A stretch of 64,000 nt of DNA from Mesostigma viride (Eukaryota > Streptophyta > Mesostigmatophyceae > Mesostigmatales > Mesostigmataceae). The DNA lies in contig RPFO01000164.1 in assembly GCA_009746045.1 (NCBI GenBank), positions 1,547,899 to 1,611,898 of the forward strand, given 5' to 3'. Both the position numbers and the translations under genes were made by a program. This document shows, piece after piece, positions 38,772 to 48,765 of this stretch (the stretch's first letter is position 1; each line of letters starts with the position of its first letter). The notes under the pieces are model-generated. The model worked only from the letters and a program-made list of their open reading frames with translations. It ran no database searches and had not been told where the DNA came from.

Positions 38772-38831
38772 GCCAAGCGTAACATACTGGTCATCAACAT
38801 TTATTTATTCCTTTCCGTGCCGCACGTTGGT

Positions 38832-39794
38832 TTACAAGTCAACCTCCACGATCTTTCTCCTCAGGTGCTGTGTGGCTCTGTCAATACCCCTCGAGTACCT
38901 CCTCCAACACCCGGGCCCTCTTCCCAACCCAATCACGCGCGGCGTTAGGTATCGGTTGCAGAAGAGGCAGCGGTCCCGGCGTGACCACCTGGCCATTGTG
39001 GCAACTGGGTCGGTGTTGAAATAGGACATCTCTAGATCAAAGGCGTCGTTCCATGCCCTCGTAACATGTGCAGACCCCCTCCTGTCCACCATGACCGCCA
39101 CGTCCTTGACGGAAAAGAAACACGTGTGGCGGTTGGCAACCACCCCCCACATCCTGTTAAGGCTGTCGACGCAAAATACAACGCGCTTGGCGCCCTCTCC
39201 GAGTGAAGGGAAGTAAGCGTGCATGTGCGCAAACTGCTTGTAATCATCCGGCGTCACATAGGTTCTATTTCCGCTTGCGTAACCACCAGGCGCTCTGACC
39301 CCACTCCACAGCACGTCTTGAAGCTTAGCAAGACCACCGGCAGCCTCTACAGACAATCGCAAGTGGCCAGCATCGTCCATGGTCGCGGGCATGGAGTACA
39401 CGTCTTCGTTTGTGCCAATGGTGATTCGCTCCCCGGTCGGCGTCCACGGAAACAAGTGATTTATAACTTCGAATACAAATTTTACAACCGACTCGTCTGC
39501 TCCCAGGATTGTGTAGTACTTGTTCTCCACCCTCCGCATGTGAGGCAGCAAGTGCTTCAGAGCATAGCCCTTTATATACTCCGCTGTCTGACCGACCATG
39601 GACATCACCCCGTCGTTTGCCAGGTTGAGCCGGGGGTCGTCTGGTAATTTAAGCAGGAATTGGATAGCCAAAAAACCATCTTTGAACACTTGGTTTGTCT
39701 CCTTGCTCACTCTGGCCCTGCACACGTCGGCCGCAGGCAACTCTCCCAATATTTTATCTACCAGCTCTAGCGGCAGGTCGTCGAACAATGCCAT
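38832..39794 (-). CDS. F-box protein with C-terminal zinc-binding-like motif
   Basis: About 320 aa from ATG 39794. The N-terminal F-box 'FDDLPLELVDKILGELPAADV' links targets to SCF (Skp1-cullin) ubiquitin ligases. The C-terminus has 'CLFCNRYLTPRVIGLGRGPGC', a C-x2-C...G-x-G-P-G-C arrangement like DUF6011. The middle is unrecognised. Algal and amoebal giant viruses often encode F-box proteins to redirect host ubiquitylation. Confidence 0.7.
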   Translation of the reverse strand: MALFDDLPLELVDKILGELPAADVCRARVSKETNQVFKDGFLAIQFLLKLPDDPRLNLANDGVMSMVGQTAEYIKGYALKHLLPHMRRVENKYYTILGADESVVKFVFEVINHLFPWTPTGERITIGTNEDVYSMPATMDDAGHLRLSVEAAGGLAKLQDVLWSGVRAPGGYASGNRTYVTPDDYKQFAHMHAYFPSLGEGAKRVVFCVDSLNRMWGVVANRHTCFFSVKDVAVMVDRRGSAHVTRAWNDAFDLEMSYFNTDPVATMARWSRRDRCLFCNRYLTPRVIGLGRGPGCWRRYSRGIDRATQHLRRKIVEVDL

Positions 39795-40077
39795 TCTGAG
39801 CTTGGGATTGGTCTGACTGTGTGTTGGTCGCAACCGCGGGGATCAATTTGTTCTTTATATCCGGCAATATGGCTTGTATGAGGAAGTAAACACCTGTTAT
39901 TAAAATACACACATCGATTTTGGGAACTGCTTTGTAAGCGCCGGCAAATACAATGAGCGATTTCACAAGGGGTGCTTCAGTGGGAAAGTCCGCGAGCAGG
40001 ACAAACGGGACAAGAGTTGAAAACAACGCCGAGGTGGATGATAACGCGTCCTGTGCAACTACTGAGTCCATGAACAT
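39754..40077 (-). CDS. Membrane protein (107 aa)
   Basis: Two to three hydrophobic segments ('ALFSTLVPFVLLADF', 'LVKSLIVFAGAY', 'VCILITGVYFLIQAILP') precede a polar tail. It overlaps the start of the F-box gene by 41 bases in another frame. Likely a virion inner-membrane or entry-associated component; not assigned. Confidence 0.6.
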   Translation of the reverse strand: MFMDSVVAQDALSSTSALFSTLVPFVLLADFPTEAPLVKSLIVFAGAYKAVPKIDVCILITGVYFLIQAILPDIKNKLIPAVATNTQSDQSQAQNGIVRRPAARAGR

Positions 40078-40172
40078 TACACAATAAATAAGCGAGTAAA
40101 TTTTATTGCAAGTTTCAGAGTTTTTACTTAATCATTTAAGTTTAGATACTGTCAACAATAAACAACTGTCAT

Positions 40173-41249
40173 TTAGAAGGTCTGGGAGCTCTGCACAATG
40201 TCAGCGCCGTTTCCAAACGCATCAAAAAAAAGGCTCTTGCAAAGAGCGCTGCAACGATCTGCCTCCGCCGCGTCCATGCTGACAGGGCCTGGCCCATCCT
40301 CGGCACGCGCAAACAACTGGATCATGTCAAGCACGTGCAAGAACCGCCTTTGGCGCATCCCGTCATCCACCAATGTTGCCCAGCACTGCTCGGAGCGCTC
40401 CATCGCCTTGATGTTGAGGTCGGAACGAATCTGCATCTCCCTTCGCCTGATCTCAGACTCTTTCTCCATCTCGGCGATCCTCAGCTCAGCCTGCTTCTCC
40501 TCAATTCGCGCCTTAATGCGGCGCTCGTTGTCCTCTGGAGAGGGCGCATAAGTCCTCTTGCACAAACTGGACTGGTGCCTGATCGACCTCGAAGTAGAGC
40601 CGTTGGACTCGGCCGTTGCTTCTTTCGCCGACGCCTCCGTGACAGCCTGAAGGCCCATGTGGTAGTCAATCTTGCACAGTGGGTCGTCGAGTCTCAGGTT
40701 GCGATTCATCTCCTTGAGCTTGTCAACTAGGCAGAAGGCAAACACCAGAGACGAGCTGTCGAGCCACTCCGCCAGCTTCTGGGCCATAAGGCAGTGAATC
40801 CACACGGGGGTGGTCTCTGGCCCGTCGCAATCACATTTTTCCATAACAACTCTTGACACCCTGTGAACGTTCCTGTTGATCTTTGTGAAGTAGAAGGACT
40901 CGGGGTTGGCGTCCTCTCCGAGCTGTCGGGCGTATTTCATCACGCGCTTGTCGGCCAAGAAGTCCAAAAATGTCTTGGCACCGTTGGAAATGGATCGAAC
41001 GAGGTCGGGGCCGTGGACTTTGTAGTCCGACTTGCGCACCCGCACGAGAACGTCGCTGTTTACCGGATACCCCTTTCCATTCATGGAGGGGTTAACCCGG
41101 AAGTAAAAATACGTGTTGTCTTGGTGTTGTAGGACAAAGCTGTCATCAAACGTGAGCTTCGTCTCGGACTCCATCACAAAAAATGCGGGTATGGAGACTT
41201 TGGGTGGATACGTCTGGATGGAGTGCGCAGTCCACCCGTGACATGACAT
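40173..41249 (-). CDS. KilA-N-like protein with coiled coil
   Basis: The region around residue 150 ('WIHCLMAQKLAEWLDSSSLVFAFCLVDKL') matches the C-terminal half of KilA-N (W-x-H...LA.W.S..F). A Glu/Arg-rich coiled coil follows at about 240-300 ('EEKQAELRIAEMEKES'). Starts at 41249 or 41174 are both possible; the latter gives a clean 'MESETKLTFDDS' N-terminus. It is the fourth KilA-type protein here. Confidence 0.6.
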   Translation of the reverse strand: MSCHGWTAHSIQTYPPKVSIPAFFVMESETKLTFDDSFVLQHQDNTYFYFRVNPSMNGKGYPVNSDVLVRVRKSDYKVHGPDLVRSISNGAKTFLDFLADKRVMKYARQLGEDANPESFYFTKINRNVHRVSRVVMEKCDCDGPETTPVWIHCLMAQKLAEWLDSSSLVFAFCLVDKLKEMNRNLRLDDPLCKIDYHMGLQAVTEASAKEATAESNGSTSRSIRHQSSLCKRTYAPSPEDNERRIKARIEEKQAELRIAEMEKESEIRRREMQIRSDLNIKAMERSEQCWATLVDDGMRQRRFLHVLDMIQLFARAEDGPGPVSMDAAEADRCSALCKSLFFDAFGNGADIVQSSQTF

Positions 41250-41287
41250 TTGTATCTGTCTGCGTTTCCCGCCCACTGGCCCGCCGC

Positions 41288-41645
41288 CAGATATTTTGTT
41301 TGTTACTGTCGTAACCGCCCAAAAATATCGCTGGCCACTTTCGTCCCGTCCAGTACTTTCCGTACGGTACTGTCGGTACTGCGTAATTTTAGTACGGACT
41401 GACGACAGTAACAGGATATTTTGTTGGACCGTACCGTACGCGATAGGATCTCGACGGACGTACCCCCTGTACCGCCCTGATATTTCAAACGTAAATATCT
41501 GGGATATTTTGAGATATTTTGGTCAGACTGTGAGTATAGATATTTACGAGATGCTTTCGAGCGAGTAGCAAAATATCAGCGCCAGATATTTATGCTGGAC
41601 AATATCTGGCACTTTGGCAATGAGTTCTGGGATATTTTTCGATTA
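41288..41645. promoter_or_regulatory. Cluster of GATATTTT motifs upstream of the helicase gene
   Basis: GATATTT or its complement AAATATC occurs about 12 times in roughly 360 bp (for example near 41291, 41410, 41480, 41495, 41508, 41517, 41538, 41571, 41585, 41629). Several are spaced 10-13 bases apart. A second cluster lies before the primase. It is a candidate early promoter array or a replication-initiation region. Confidence 0.55.
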
Positions 41646-41762
41646 TACCCGCCGATTTTTGTGTGGGTACAAATATGAAGAATGCATGGGAGGGAAACAC
41701 GACACGCCCGCGTACCCTTTCCCACGGATAAGACCCTCTGTCCCAATCCTGGCGTCCACGTG

Positions 41763-43894
41763 ATGGACGCGGACGGTGGACACAAGAGAAAACGGTTAGG
41801 CGAGTCGTGCGAAGAAGGCGATGGCGGGTACGAGTCGCCACCCGAATCCCCCGCCCCCCCGACGTGCCATTCGAGGACTCTCAAGGAGATGGCCCATCCG
41901 AAGGCGGTGCGGGGTCAGGACACCCCGCTTTCACCATGGATGAATTCCGGGGGCTTTTGGCGGACGAGGATGGCGTTGTCGGTTTTATCACAGAGGTCTC
42001 CAACTACGACAACGATCGCTGTCTGGACTTTGCGCGCATGGTGTTAAATGGCGTCGTAGAGGCACATCCAGCCGACATAATGAGCGATATATTCTGCCTT
42101 TTCAACCCGCAACCGGGAACGGTGATGGATGGAGATGTCAGGCTCAAACTGGCCGAGTGTCTGGACACGGTGTACAACTGTGAGAATGTTGAGGAAGTGT
42201 ACGCAAGACTCAACAGGCGCATGACTGCTGCCGTGTCAAGACTCATGGCGGTGATTGGCAGGATGGAGGAGATTCAAGAGTCGGGGATGATCAACGTGTT
42301 GTACTCAGCCAGTGCACGAATCATCACCATGCGCGAGGGGCTGTGCGGCATCATGGAGGCAAGAGTGTCTCCAAAAGTGCGCGAGCACTTGGTGAAGATG
42401 ATGGTGCGCTTGAGCAGCGGTTGCGTCGAGATCAACGACTTTCAGAAGCTTCTTGTCATCTTGACAAACAAGTGGTACGCGTCTGGCGTGCGACGGGGAC
42501 CCGAGGGTGATGACGGCGTGTACAGGCGTGTACTGACCTGCGACGGGCATGACACCCACTACTGGGAGCGATACACGACCGTGGCGGAGTGGGTGGCGGA
42601 GGAGACCAGCATGAAAGACACCGTGCTGTGGAGGATGGCCACGCGTGAGGCTGGTTTGAGAAAAAAGGTCATCGAAGTCATCTCTGGCTCCTGCAACGGA
42701 GATTACCCACTTCGACCGCGTGACCGCCACGTCTTTGCATTCAAGAACGGAATCTACAAGGCCAACGATGATGCCTTCTTTCCTTACCCAGCGGACGATC
42801 TTTCAACTGACGTGGGGGCGTGCCGGTACTTCCCTGACATTGAGCTTCCTCTCAATCTCTTCGAGGGCGACCAGTACAAGGGTGACTATGACACCGGTGG
42901 GTGGCAGGACATTGTGGTGGAGCCGGTTCTCAAGATCTTAGAGGACCAGGAGTTCAGCCTCCCTGTGATGAAGGTGTACTGGGCTCTGGCTGTCGGCAGG
43001 ATGTTGTATGACACCAAGGAGCTGTCGAACAACGATGTCATGGCTTATTTAAAGGGCGTGGCAGGCTCCGGCAAGTCCACTCTTGTCAAGATCGTGGAAT
43101 TGCTGTACGGTGACGATGCCGGCGTCGTTTCCAACAACATCGAGTCCGTGTTTGGGCTGTCGCAGCACCTTGATAAGTACGCCATCTACAGCTACGAGCT
43201 GAACGAGAGCTTTTCGCTCACACAGTCCGAGTTCCTGTCTCTGGTGAGCGGTGAGAAACTGAACATGGCGCGCAAGCACCGAGACGCGGTCTCGGCCGTG
43301 TGGAAGGCTCCGTTCCTGGCTGCAGGGAATCGCGCGTTCTGGAAAGGTGACAACGCCGGTGCGGTGTTTCGACGTCTCGTCATCTTCCCGTTTGACAAGA
43401 AGCCTCAGGGTCAGGACACGATGCTGGACAAGAGGATTGAGAGAAACATGGGCCTGATCGTTGTCAAAGGGAACCGGGCCTTCCGGGCCTTCACCCAAAA
43501 ACTGGGTGATGGGGAGTTGGAGCGAATCTTGCCCCCTGAGTTCCAGGCGTGGAGAAACGAGTCGCAGCAGGCTACCAATCCTCTGATGACATTCCTGACC
43601 ACTGTTTCGTGGGTAGAAAGAGGAGAGGAGCTTTACTGCCCGTGGGAGATTTTCCAGCGCAAGTATCAGGAGTGGCTGATGGCACGCGACAGGCGTCTGA
43701 GAGCAACACTGGACGATGACTACTACAAGCACGTCTTCACCGAGTTCCGTATCAGGGTGGTATTCGAGAAGGTCACAAAGACATACCCTCGCAACTCCAT
43801 GCACAGGAAGAGGGCGTTCTACGTGTACGGCGTGGACTTTGATATGGAGAACCCGGACATGAACTCCGGCTTCAACGACAACGTGCCAAACTAG
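41763..43894 (+). CDS. D5-type SF3 helicase
   Basis: The main frame, from ATG 41936, gives 652 aa. Walker A 'GVAGSGKST' at about 374-382, a Walker B-like 'YAIYSYELNES' and sensor 'PFLAAGNRAFW' follow in the order typical of viral SF3/D5 helicases. A D5_N-like domain precedes the ATPase, and a winged-helix-like tail ends the protein. No primase domain is fused; a separate primase is at 59519. An ATG at 41763 with a basic N-terminal tail ('GHKRKRLGE') may be the real start, with a frame change at seven C (41854-41860). It unwinds the viral genome. Confidence 0.9.
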
Positions 43895-44054
43895 ACATTG
43901 CGTGTTGCTTGGTGGTGTACAAGAAAACAGTGTGCTTTGATCCACCGACCAGGTAGCGAGTGTGAGCGCAAACGTATTCTTTTTGTGCGTCCATCTGACA
44001 AGTAGTATAGTACATGCAAAAAAAATGCAGGGGTATCTTTAGGTGCTGTTCGCA

Positions 44055-44294
44055 ATGACGTCTATTTTAAGAGCTCATCCTACCTGGTCATCAAACATGT
44101 CAGGTGTGCGGTCTTTGCGCCCCGCCAATCCCGGCGTTCAGAACTGGGTATCTATAAATAACGGGGTTCCGTTTGGAAGTCTTCTAGAGGAGTTTGGAAT
44201 TGATGTTAAAGTTTTTAACGAAGAAACGTTTGGGGAACTTATGATTGGTCTCATCGTGTTGTGGGTTGTCCACAGCGTCCGCGGTTGTGGCTGA
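44055..44294 (+). CDS. Small membrane protein (79 aa)
   Basis: ATG 44055 (or 44043). Polar N-terminus and one C-terminal hydrophobic segment 'ELMIGLIVLWVVHSV'. It overlaps the 3' end of the minus-strand gene at 44251. Unknown function. Confidence 0.45.
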   Translation: MTSILRAHPTWSSNMSGVRSLRPANPGVQNWVSINNGVPFGSLLEEFGIDVKVFNEETFGELMIGLIVLWVVHSVRGCG

Positions 44295-44667
44295 GTGCTA
44301 TTCCTAGTCTGCGTATTGCGTCTGAGGATGCAGTATTGGCATCCCTCTTGGGGGGCAAGTCTGTCTTCTTCTCAGGTCCCCACTCTATGTAAAGGGCGCA
44401 TCGTCCTACTTGTTTTATTCTAAATCCTCGGCGAAACAGCCGCTTTCCAATGTGCTTTACTATTTCGGTGGGAGAATACATGGGCAGACCGAATTGGTAT
44501 ATGGGCACGGTGTAGAAAGCAAACTGTCTTCCCTGACGAGCGCTGGACTCTATTGCTGTCTCTACTGCGTTCATCAACCGGTCTTCAACCACGCGGCTGC
44601 CGCGTTCCGATTCTCTACACATCGAATAGGCACGGTTTGCCGTGATCGGGGCTCTGGGACGTGACAT
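44251..44667 (-). CDS. Conserved NCLDV-like small protein (138 aa)
   Basis: The central segment 'FYTVPIYQFGLPMYSPTEIVKHI' followed by 'LFRRGFRIKQVGRCALYIEW' matches a pattern I know from small conserved NCLDV proteins (P...G.P.Y....V..I...L...GF.V.......L.I.W). No enzymatic residues are apparent. It is divergent from the interrupted gene at 44671. Confidence 0.55.
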   Translation of the reverse strand: MSRPRAPITANRAYSMCRESERGSRVVEDRLMNAVETAIESSARQGRQFAFYTVPIYQFGLPMYSPTEIVKHIGKRLFRRGFRIKQVGRCALYIEWGPEKKTDLPPKRDANTASSDAIRRLGIALSHNRGRCGQPTTR

Positions 44668-44670
44668 ACT

Positions 44671-44886
44671 ATGTGGAATATCGTATTAAGCGAAGAAAAC
44701 AATGATGCCTGTTTGAGCGGCCCAAACTGCATCGTTGTCTCGCAGGACGCCCTTGACTGTGTCGTATTTCATTCTATGGAAAGACAATGGAGTTTTGCGG
44801 ATATAAAGAAAAAGTTAGAAGGGAAGCCCGAGCTTTATGACATCTTTAAGCCGTTAGGCAGCAGTACGCCCTTCTCCATTGGCATT
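44671..44886 (+). pseudogene. Hypothetical viral gene, 5' part, split by YR retrotransposon
   Basis: 72 codons from ATG 44671 to the edge of the tyrosine-recombinase element. The frame resumes in the same phase at 50276. The N-terminal half is unrecognised. Confidence 0.6.
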
Positions 44887-45641
44887 TCTATTAACCGTGG
44901 AACTCCAGGGTAACCAGACTCTTTATTAAAACAATAAGTAGAGCACATCGGGAAGTGGCCCTCAACTGGCCATCCTTACCCATGGGAACACTTTATGTCC
45001 AAAAAGGCTAGCCTTACCCCCAAACAGGCAACACACAGGGAGGGCGGGGGGGAAAACAAAAGAGACCGCCATGAGCTAGGTGAGCAAGCTTTTATCGTGT
45101 TTCAAGGCCAACGGCTCTCTACCAACGGCCAGATCCGGCAACGGCCTCTAAACAGTTTTAGCCGTCAAGTTTTACTTCAGATATTGCCTGTTGCAAACCC
45201 GTCCGCAATCACAGATCTGCTAGGAGAACCTAGACGCAAAAATCCGTCGTCAAGGTACTCAGCACACCGTCAAGGTATGGGCCGCAACAATTAGGCCATA
45301 TCATCCGTAATACTCGTACACTAGAAGCCTAATCAACCTTATTACGATCACATCACCCAGCTCTATTTCACCTAGCATCAGCGGCTCCCCTTCCGTATCA
45401 CTATAAAGAAACTATGTTCAGAGAACCCCGATTCTATTAACCGTGGAACTCCAGGGTAACCAGACTCTTTATTAAAACAATAAGTAGAGCACATCGGGAA
45501 GTGGCCCTCAACTGGCCATCCTTACCCATGGGAACACTTTATGTCCAAAAAGGCTAGCCTTACCCTTACATCCCTCCCTGGCGACCCAAGCCAGGGGCAA
45601 AACAAAAACCGGTGGACGCATAAGACAAGAATGAAGGGAAC

Positions 45642-46478
45642 TTAAGAGGAAGGCAGAGAAAAGACGCTCCGCCAAATGCGCGGGGGGCAGGCGGCGATAG
45701 CCCGAACCAGGGCGTCAGGAAGGGTGAGGGCCAAGCTCCGGTGCAATCCCACATAGTGGGCGACAGTTTTGCTGCTGCGCCAGCGACCCCGATGCTGAAT
45801 ATCAGCCATGCTGCGCTGCCGCAAAAAATCATAGGTAGCCCCCCCATGCCGCAGCCCGTGAATGGTAAACACCGTGTCGACCCCCAAAGCTTGCGTGGCC
45901 TGATGCCAAACCCGGCTGAACTGGGCATAATCGTAAGGGAACACCCGCTCCCAGGCCGCCTTGCCACGCATACAAGCCCGCAAGAGGGTCTCAGTCATGA
46001 CATCCTCGATCACCACAGACTGCACCTCCCCCTTAGCCGTCTTAGCTGACATCAACAACAAGGCGCCCCGCTGCGAACCCCGCAACCGAACATCAGGCTG
46101 CAAGCGCACATGGCCGACCAACAGGTTGAGCGCCTCCGATACCCGCAGGTATTGTTGGAAAATAACGATGACCATCATAGCCGCACGAGGCTGCCGCTGG
46201 AGCACCATAGTACAAGCAAGCGCAAACGCAGCCTCCCATGGAATGGGGGGGGGGCACGAGGGGGTGCCAACGTGCGCCAGCCAGCCAAAACACTTCGTGC
46301 CAAGGCCCAATCCCGCACCTCCCGGGGGAAGTACAAATTCAGGCCCATAAGCGCATTGACACACAACTGGCGGCTGTAACACCGTGAGTGCGCCCAAGCG
46401 ACATACTCGCAATAGTATTCCTCTATCGTCAAGCCGCGCAACAAGCTGCCAACCCGACCCCGCCGGCTCGCCCACCAT
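45642..46478 (-). CDS. Tyrosine recombinase of the retrotransposon
   Basis: Catalytic pattern of tyrosine recombinases: Arg in 'YLRVSEALNL', H-x2-R in 'HGLRHGG', 'HRGRW' and the nucleophile in 'VAHYVG'. It integrates the circular cDNA intermediate. The frame overlaps the RT-RNase H frame; productive reading probably switches at the C-run (minus strand of 46245-46254). Intact. Confidence 0.88.
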   Translation of the reverse strand: MVGEPAGSGWQLVARLDDRGILLRVCRLGALTVLQPPVVCQCAYGPEFVLPPGGAGLGLGTKCFGWLAHVGTPSCPPPIPWEAAFALACTMVLQRQPRAAMMVIVIFQQYLRVSEALNLLVGHVRLQPDVRLRGSQRGALLLMSAKTAKGEVQSVVIEDVMTETLLRACMRGKAAWERVFPYDYAQFSRVWHQATQALGVDTVFTIHGLRHGGATYDFLRQRSMADIQHRGRWRSSKTVAHYVGLHRSLALTLPDALVRAIAACPPRIWRSVFSLPSS

Positions 46479-48718
46479 GCGAAAAAGGACCTAAGACCCC
46501 GATGGTAAACCATCAAAGTAGCCGGCTTCACCTTGCCCTCAAGAAGGGTCAAGTAGCTAGCGCCAAGCCGAGGCCCGGGATTGGGATGAACACCCTCGCG
46601 AGTCAAATCGCGGACCCACCCGGCCACCGAGGCAGCCATGGAAAGCCCCCGCGAAGGCCCATCCGCAGGCTGAAGCTCACTTGGCGTCCAGACCCATTGT
46701 GAGCGGCTGCCGGTGACCAACGTAAGAGCGCACAACCGGCGGCATTGCTTGTTTAACCGGTAAGAAGAGGAACGCCCTTTAGCCAAGCAGCCCAAAGCGG
46801 CAGTGGAGTCCACTAACCTCACCACCCGCTTACCCCATGTTCCGAGGTTCCGGGCCGAGCGCTCCACCCCCTTCACAGCGGCCCGCACTTCCTTCTCGTT
46901 GATGTGCATGGTCGAATCGCGCCAGCGACTCTTGATCCCGACGCGCCATCGCCCGTGGATGATGGCTTTTTCCGCGGCCTTGGTCAAGGGTCTAGGCCCG
47001 GCATACATGGCCTCACCTGGGGTGAGGAGGGTTGGGTAACCCCGCACCTCCCGGGCCCGAGCTAATTCCGTCACCTCAGCTGGGGCCATCTCAGCGTAGA
47101 CAACCCCCTGCCCAAAACTAGACGCATCCGAGGCCACCACCACCGGAGCCAGGGCAGCCCCCCGGTCCACACGGAGCATGGGGGCCAACGCCATGGCACA
47201 CTCGAGCTCATCGCGCACACCTTGCCACAAAGGTCGCGTTCGCTGGCCCCACCCCTTGAGGTTGATGAACTTAAAACTCTGCTGCCATATGGACAAGCAA
47301 GTGCGGCTGAGCATCTGCAGCCACACCCACCGGCCCACGACGGCCGCCAGCGCCTCAGCGGTAGCGCGTCCCCTCTCGAGGAGTACACGAGTGTGCGCAA
47401 CCACAAGGGTGAGCTGCTTAGCTGTCGGCTCCAACACCCCATCCCGCCGGTGAACAACACCCAGAGCTTCTAGCTCGTCCTCCCCCTCCGGGCTAGCCAT
47501 GATCGTCTTGTCCTTGGAGGGCACAAGGTTGTTAGGCGCGTACCCGTCTTCAATAGCACTCGCGATTAAGCGATTCACCGCCTCGCACGTGCGCCCATTG
47601 CTGACCACCAGGTCATCAATAGTGATGGATACCATAGGGGCAGGGGGGTCCTCAAGGTCGATTTGCATCTCCCTCGTGCTCTCCTCCTTGTACTCGATGG
47701 CTAGGGCGGTTGGGTTACCCCATGCATTCCGAAGCACGGTCAGCTCCCCTACACTTGTGAGGCGGTTCACCTGCCGTCTAGGATCCAAAGCGCCCGTGGC
47801 ATAGAGGACCATCTCATGGATGGCTTCCCCTAGCGCTACAGCGTGGGAGTGCCCCATGGCCAGCACTTTCAGCACTGGCCACACCCTCCTCCGCCGCCCC
47901 GGCAGCCCGACATCGGTGGACCACACATCAGGTAGCCCTTGATAATCCCACCACCACTCCGGCACTTGGATGGTATAGTAATACGAGACCAGATCGCTCT
48001 TGGCCGTGTAGCACCGACCCTTGATATAGACCTCCGAGTATATGCCCAGGTGGGGTAACACCGTCTTAGGGGGGTCCACCCACAGTGCGTTCCCCAACTT
48101 CTTATTCACAATGAGCCTTAACTCCCCCACTCCTTTGGCCACCCCAAAACATCCGTCTACCCACTTTGGCCGCGTCTCTCGGAACTCCACCATCCCCACG
48201 TCCGCTGCCCTCCCCATCAACTTGCCCCACTCCGCCATGGTGCACCCTCGGCTGGGGGCAGGTACATTCCAATACCTCGCACTGGCAGCCACCTCCGGCT
48301 TGATGCAGTTGGCTTCGCTCGCGTACACCTCTCGCCAACTAGGTCGTAGCGCCAGCAAATCCAGCAGCTTCGCCTTTCCTGCCACCTCGCGCTTCGGCAG
48401 ACTCACCCGCTCCGCCACAAGTTGTTCATACTTATTACATTTCCCATAGATTAGATCACTTCCTTCTGCGGGGCCTGTCGCAACGCCGGTTACGCGGCGA
48501 CTGTACCACTCGCAGTGCTTCTTGACCCTTTTCAGGGCCTCCGCCGTTCCTCTGGAGCACGCGCCTCCAGATTTAGGCGGAGGGTCTGCCCCCCCGTGCC
48601 ATAGCCAATTCAACCACGTAATCACCTTGTGTTGTAGAGTGAAGGTCCGGCGGCGGCGAGTTGCACGCTGGCGTCTGCGTGCTGACCTCACTCTCCCCCA
48701 CGTAGTGCTTAGAGGCAT
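46175..48718 (-). CDS. Reverse transcriptase - RNase H polyprotein (DIRS-order)
   Basis: The start ATG 48718 lies just after the Gag stop (48766); the frame is open further upstream within Gag. RT: 'GVGELRLIVNKKLGN', 'YTAKSDLVSYYYTIQVP' and a catalytic 'SITIDDLVVS' (IDD for YxDD). RNase H: 'VVASDASSFGQGVV', 'INEKEVRAAVKG', 'RLVDSTAALGCL'. Then comes an NPGP motif ('EGVHPNPGP', bases 46571-46588) and the start of the recombinase N-terminal domain. The recombinase continues in another frame. Confidence 0.88.
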   Translation of the reverse strand: MPLSTTWGRVRSARRRQRATRRRRTFTLQHKVITWLNWLWHGGADPPPKSGGACSRGTAEALKRVKKHCEWYSRRVTGVATGPAEGSDLIYGKCNKYEQLVAERVSLPKREVAGKAKLLDLLALRPSWREVYASEANCIKPEVAASARYWNVPAPSRGCTMAEWGKLMGRAADVGMVEFRETRPKWVDGCFGVAKGVGELRLIVNKKLGNALWVDPPKTVLPHLGIYSEVYIKGRCYTAKSDLVSYYYTIQVPEWWWDYQGLPDVWSTDVGLPGRRRRVWPVLKVLAMGHSHAVALGEAIHEMVLYATGALDPRRQVNRLTSVGELTVLRNAWGNPTALAIEYKEESTREMQIDLEDPPAPMVSITIDDLVVSNGRTCEAVNRLIASAIEDGYAPNNLVPSKDKTIMASPEGEDELEALGVVHRRDGVLEPTAKQLTLVVAHTRVLLERGRATAEALAAVVGRWVWLQMLSRTCLSIWQQSFKFINLKGWGQRTRPLWQGVRDELECAMALAPMLRVDRGAALAPVVVASDASSFGQGVVYAEMAPAEVTELARAREVRGYPTLLTPGEAMYAGPRPLTKAAEKAIIHGRWRVGIKSRWRDSTMHINEKEVRAAVKGVERSARNLGTWGKRVVRLVDSTAALGCLAKGRSSSYRLNKQCRRLCALTLVTGSRSQWVWTPSELQPADGPSRGLSMAASVAGWVRDLTREGVHPNPGPRLGASYLTLLEGKVKPATLMVYHRGLRSFFAWWASRRGRVGSLLRGLTIEEYYCEYVAWAHSRCYSRQLCVNALMGLNLYFPREVRDWALARSVLAGWRTLAPPRAPPPFHGRLRLRLLVLWCSSGSLVRL

Positions 48719-48765
48719 TGTAGGAAGAGGCAGTGGGAAGGGGGAGCGGTTTACCCTTTCGGTGT

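Noticed and set aside
47071-47460. Alternate-frame ORFs within the YR retrotransposon RT
   Set aside because: Repeated identically in copy 2 as shadows of the RT-RNase H frame; no motif.
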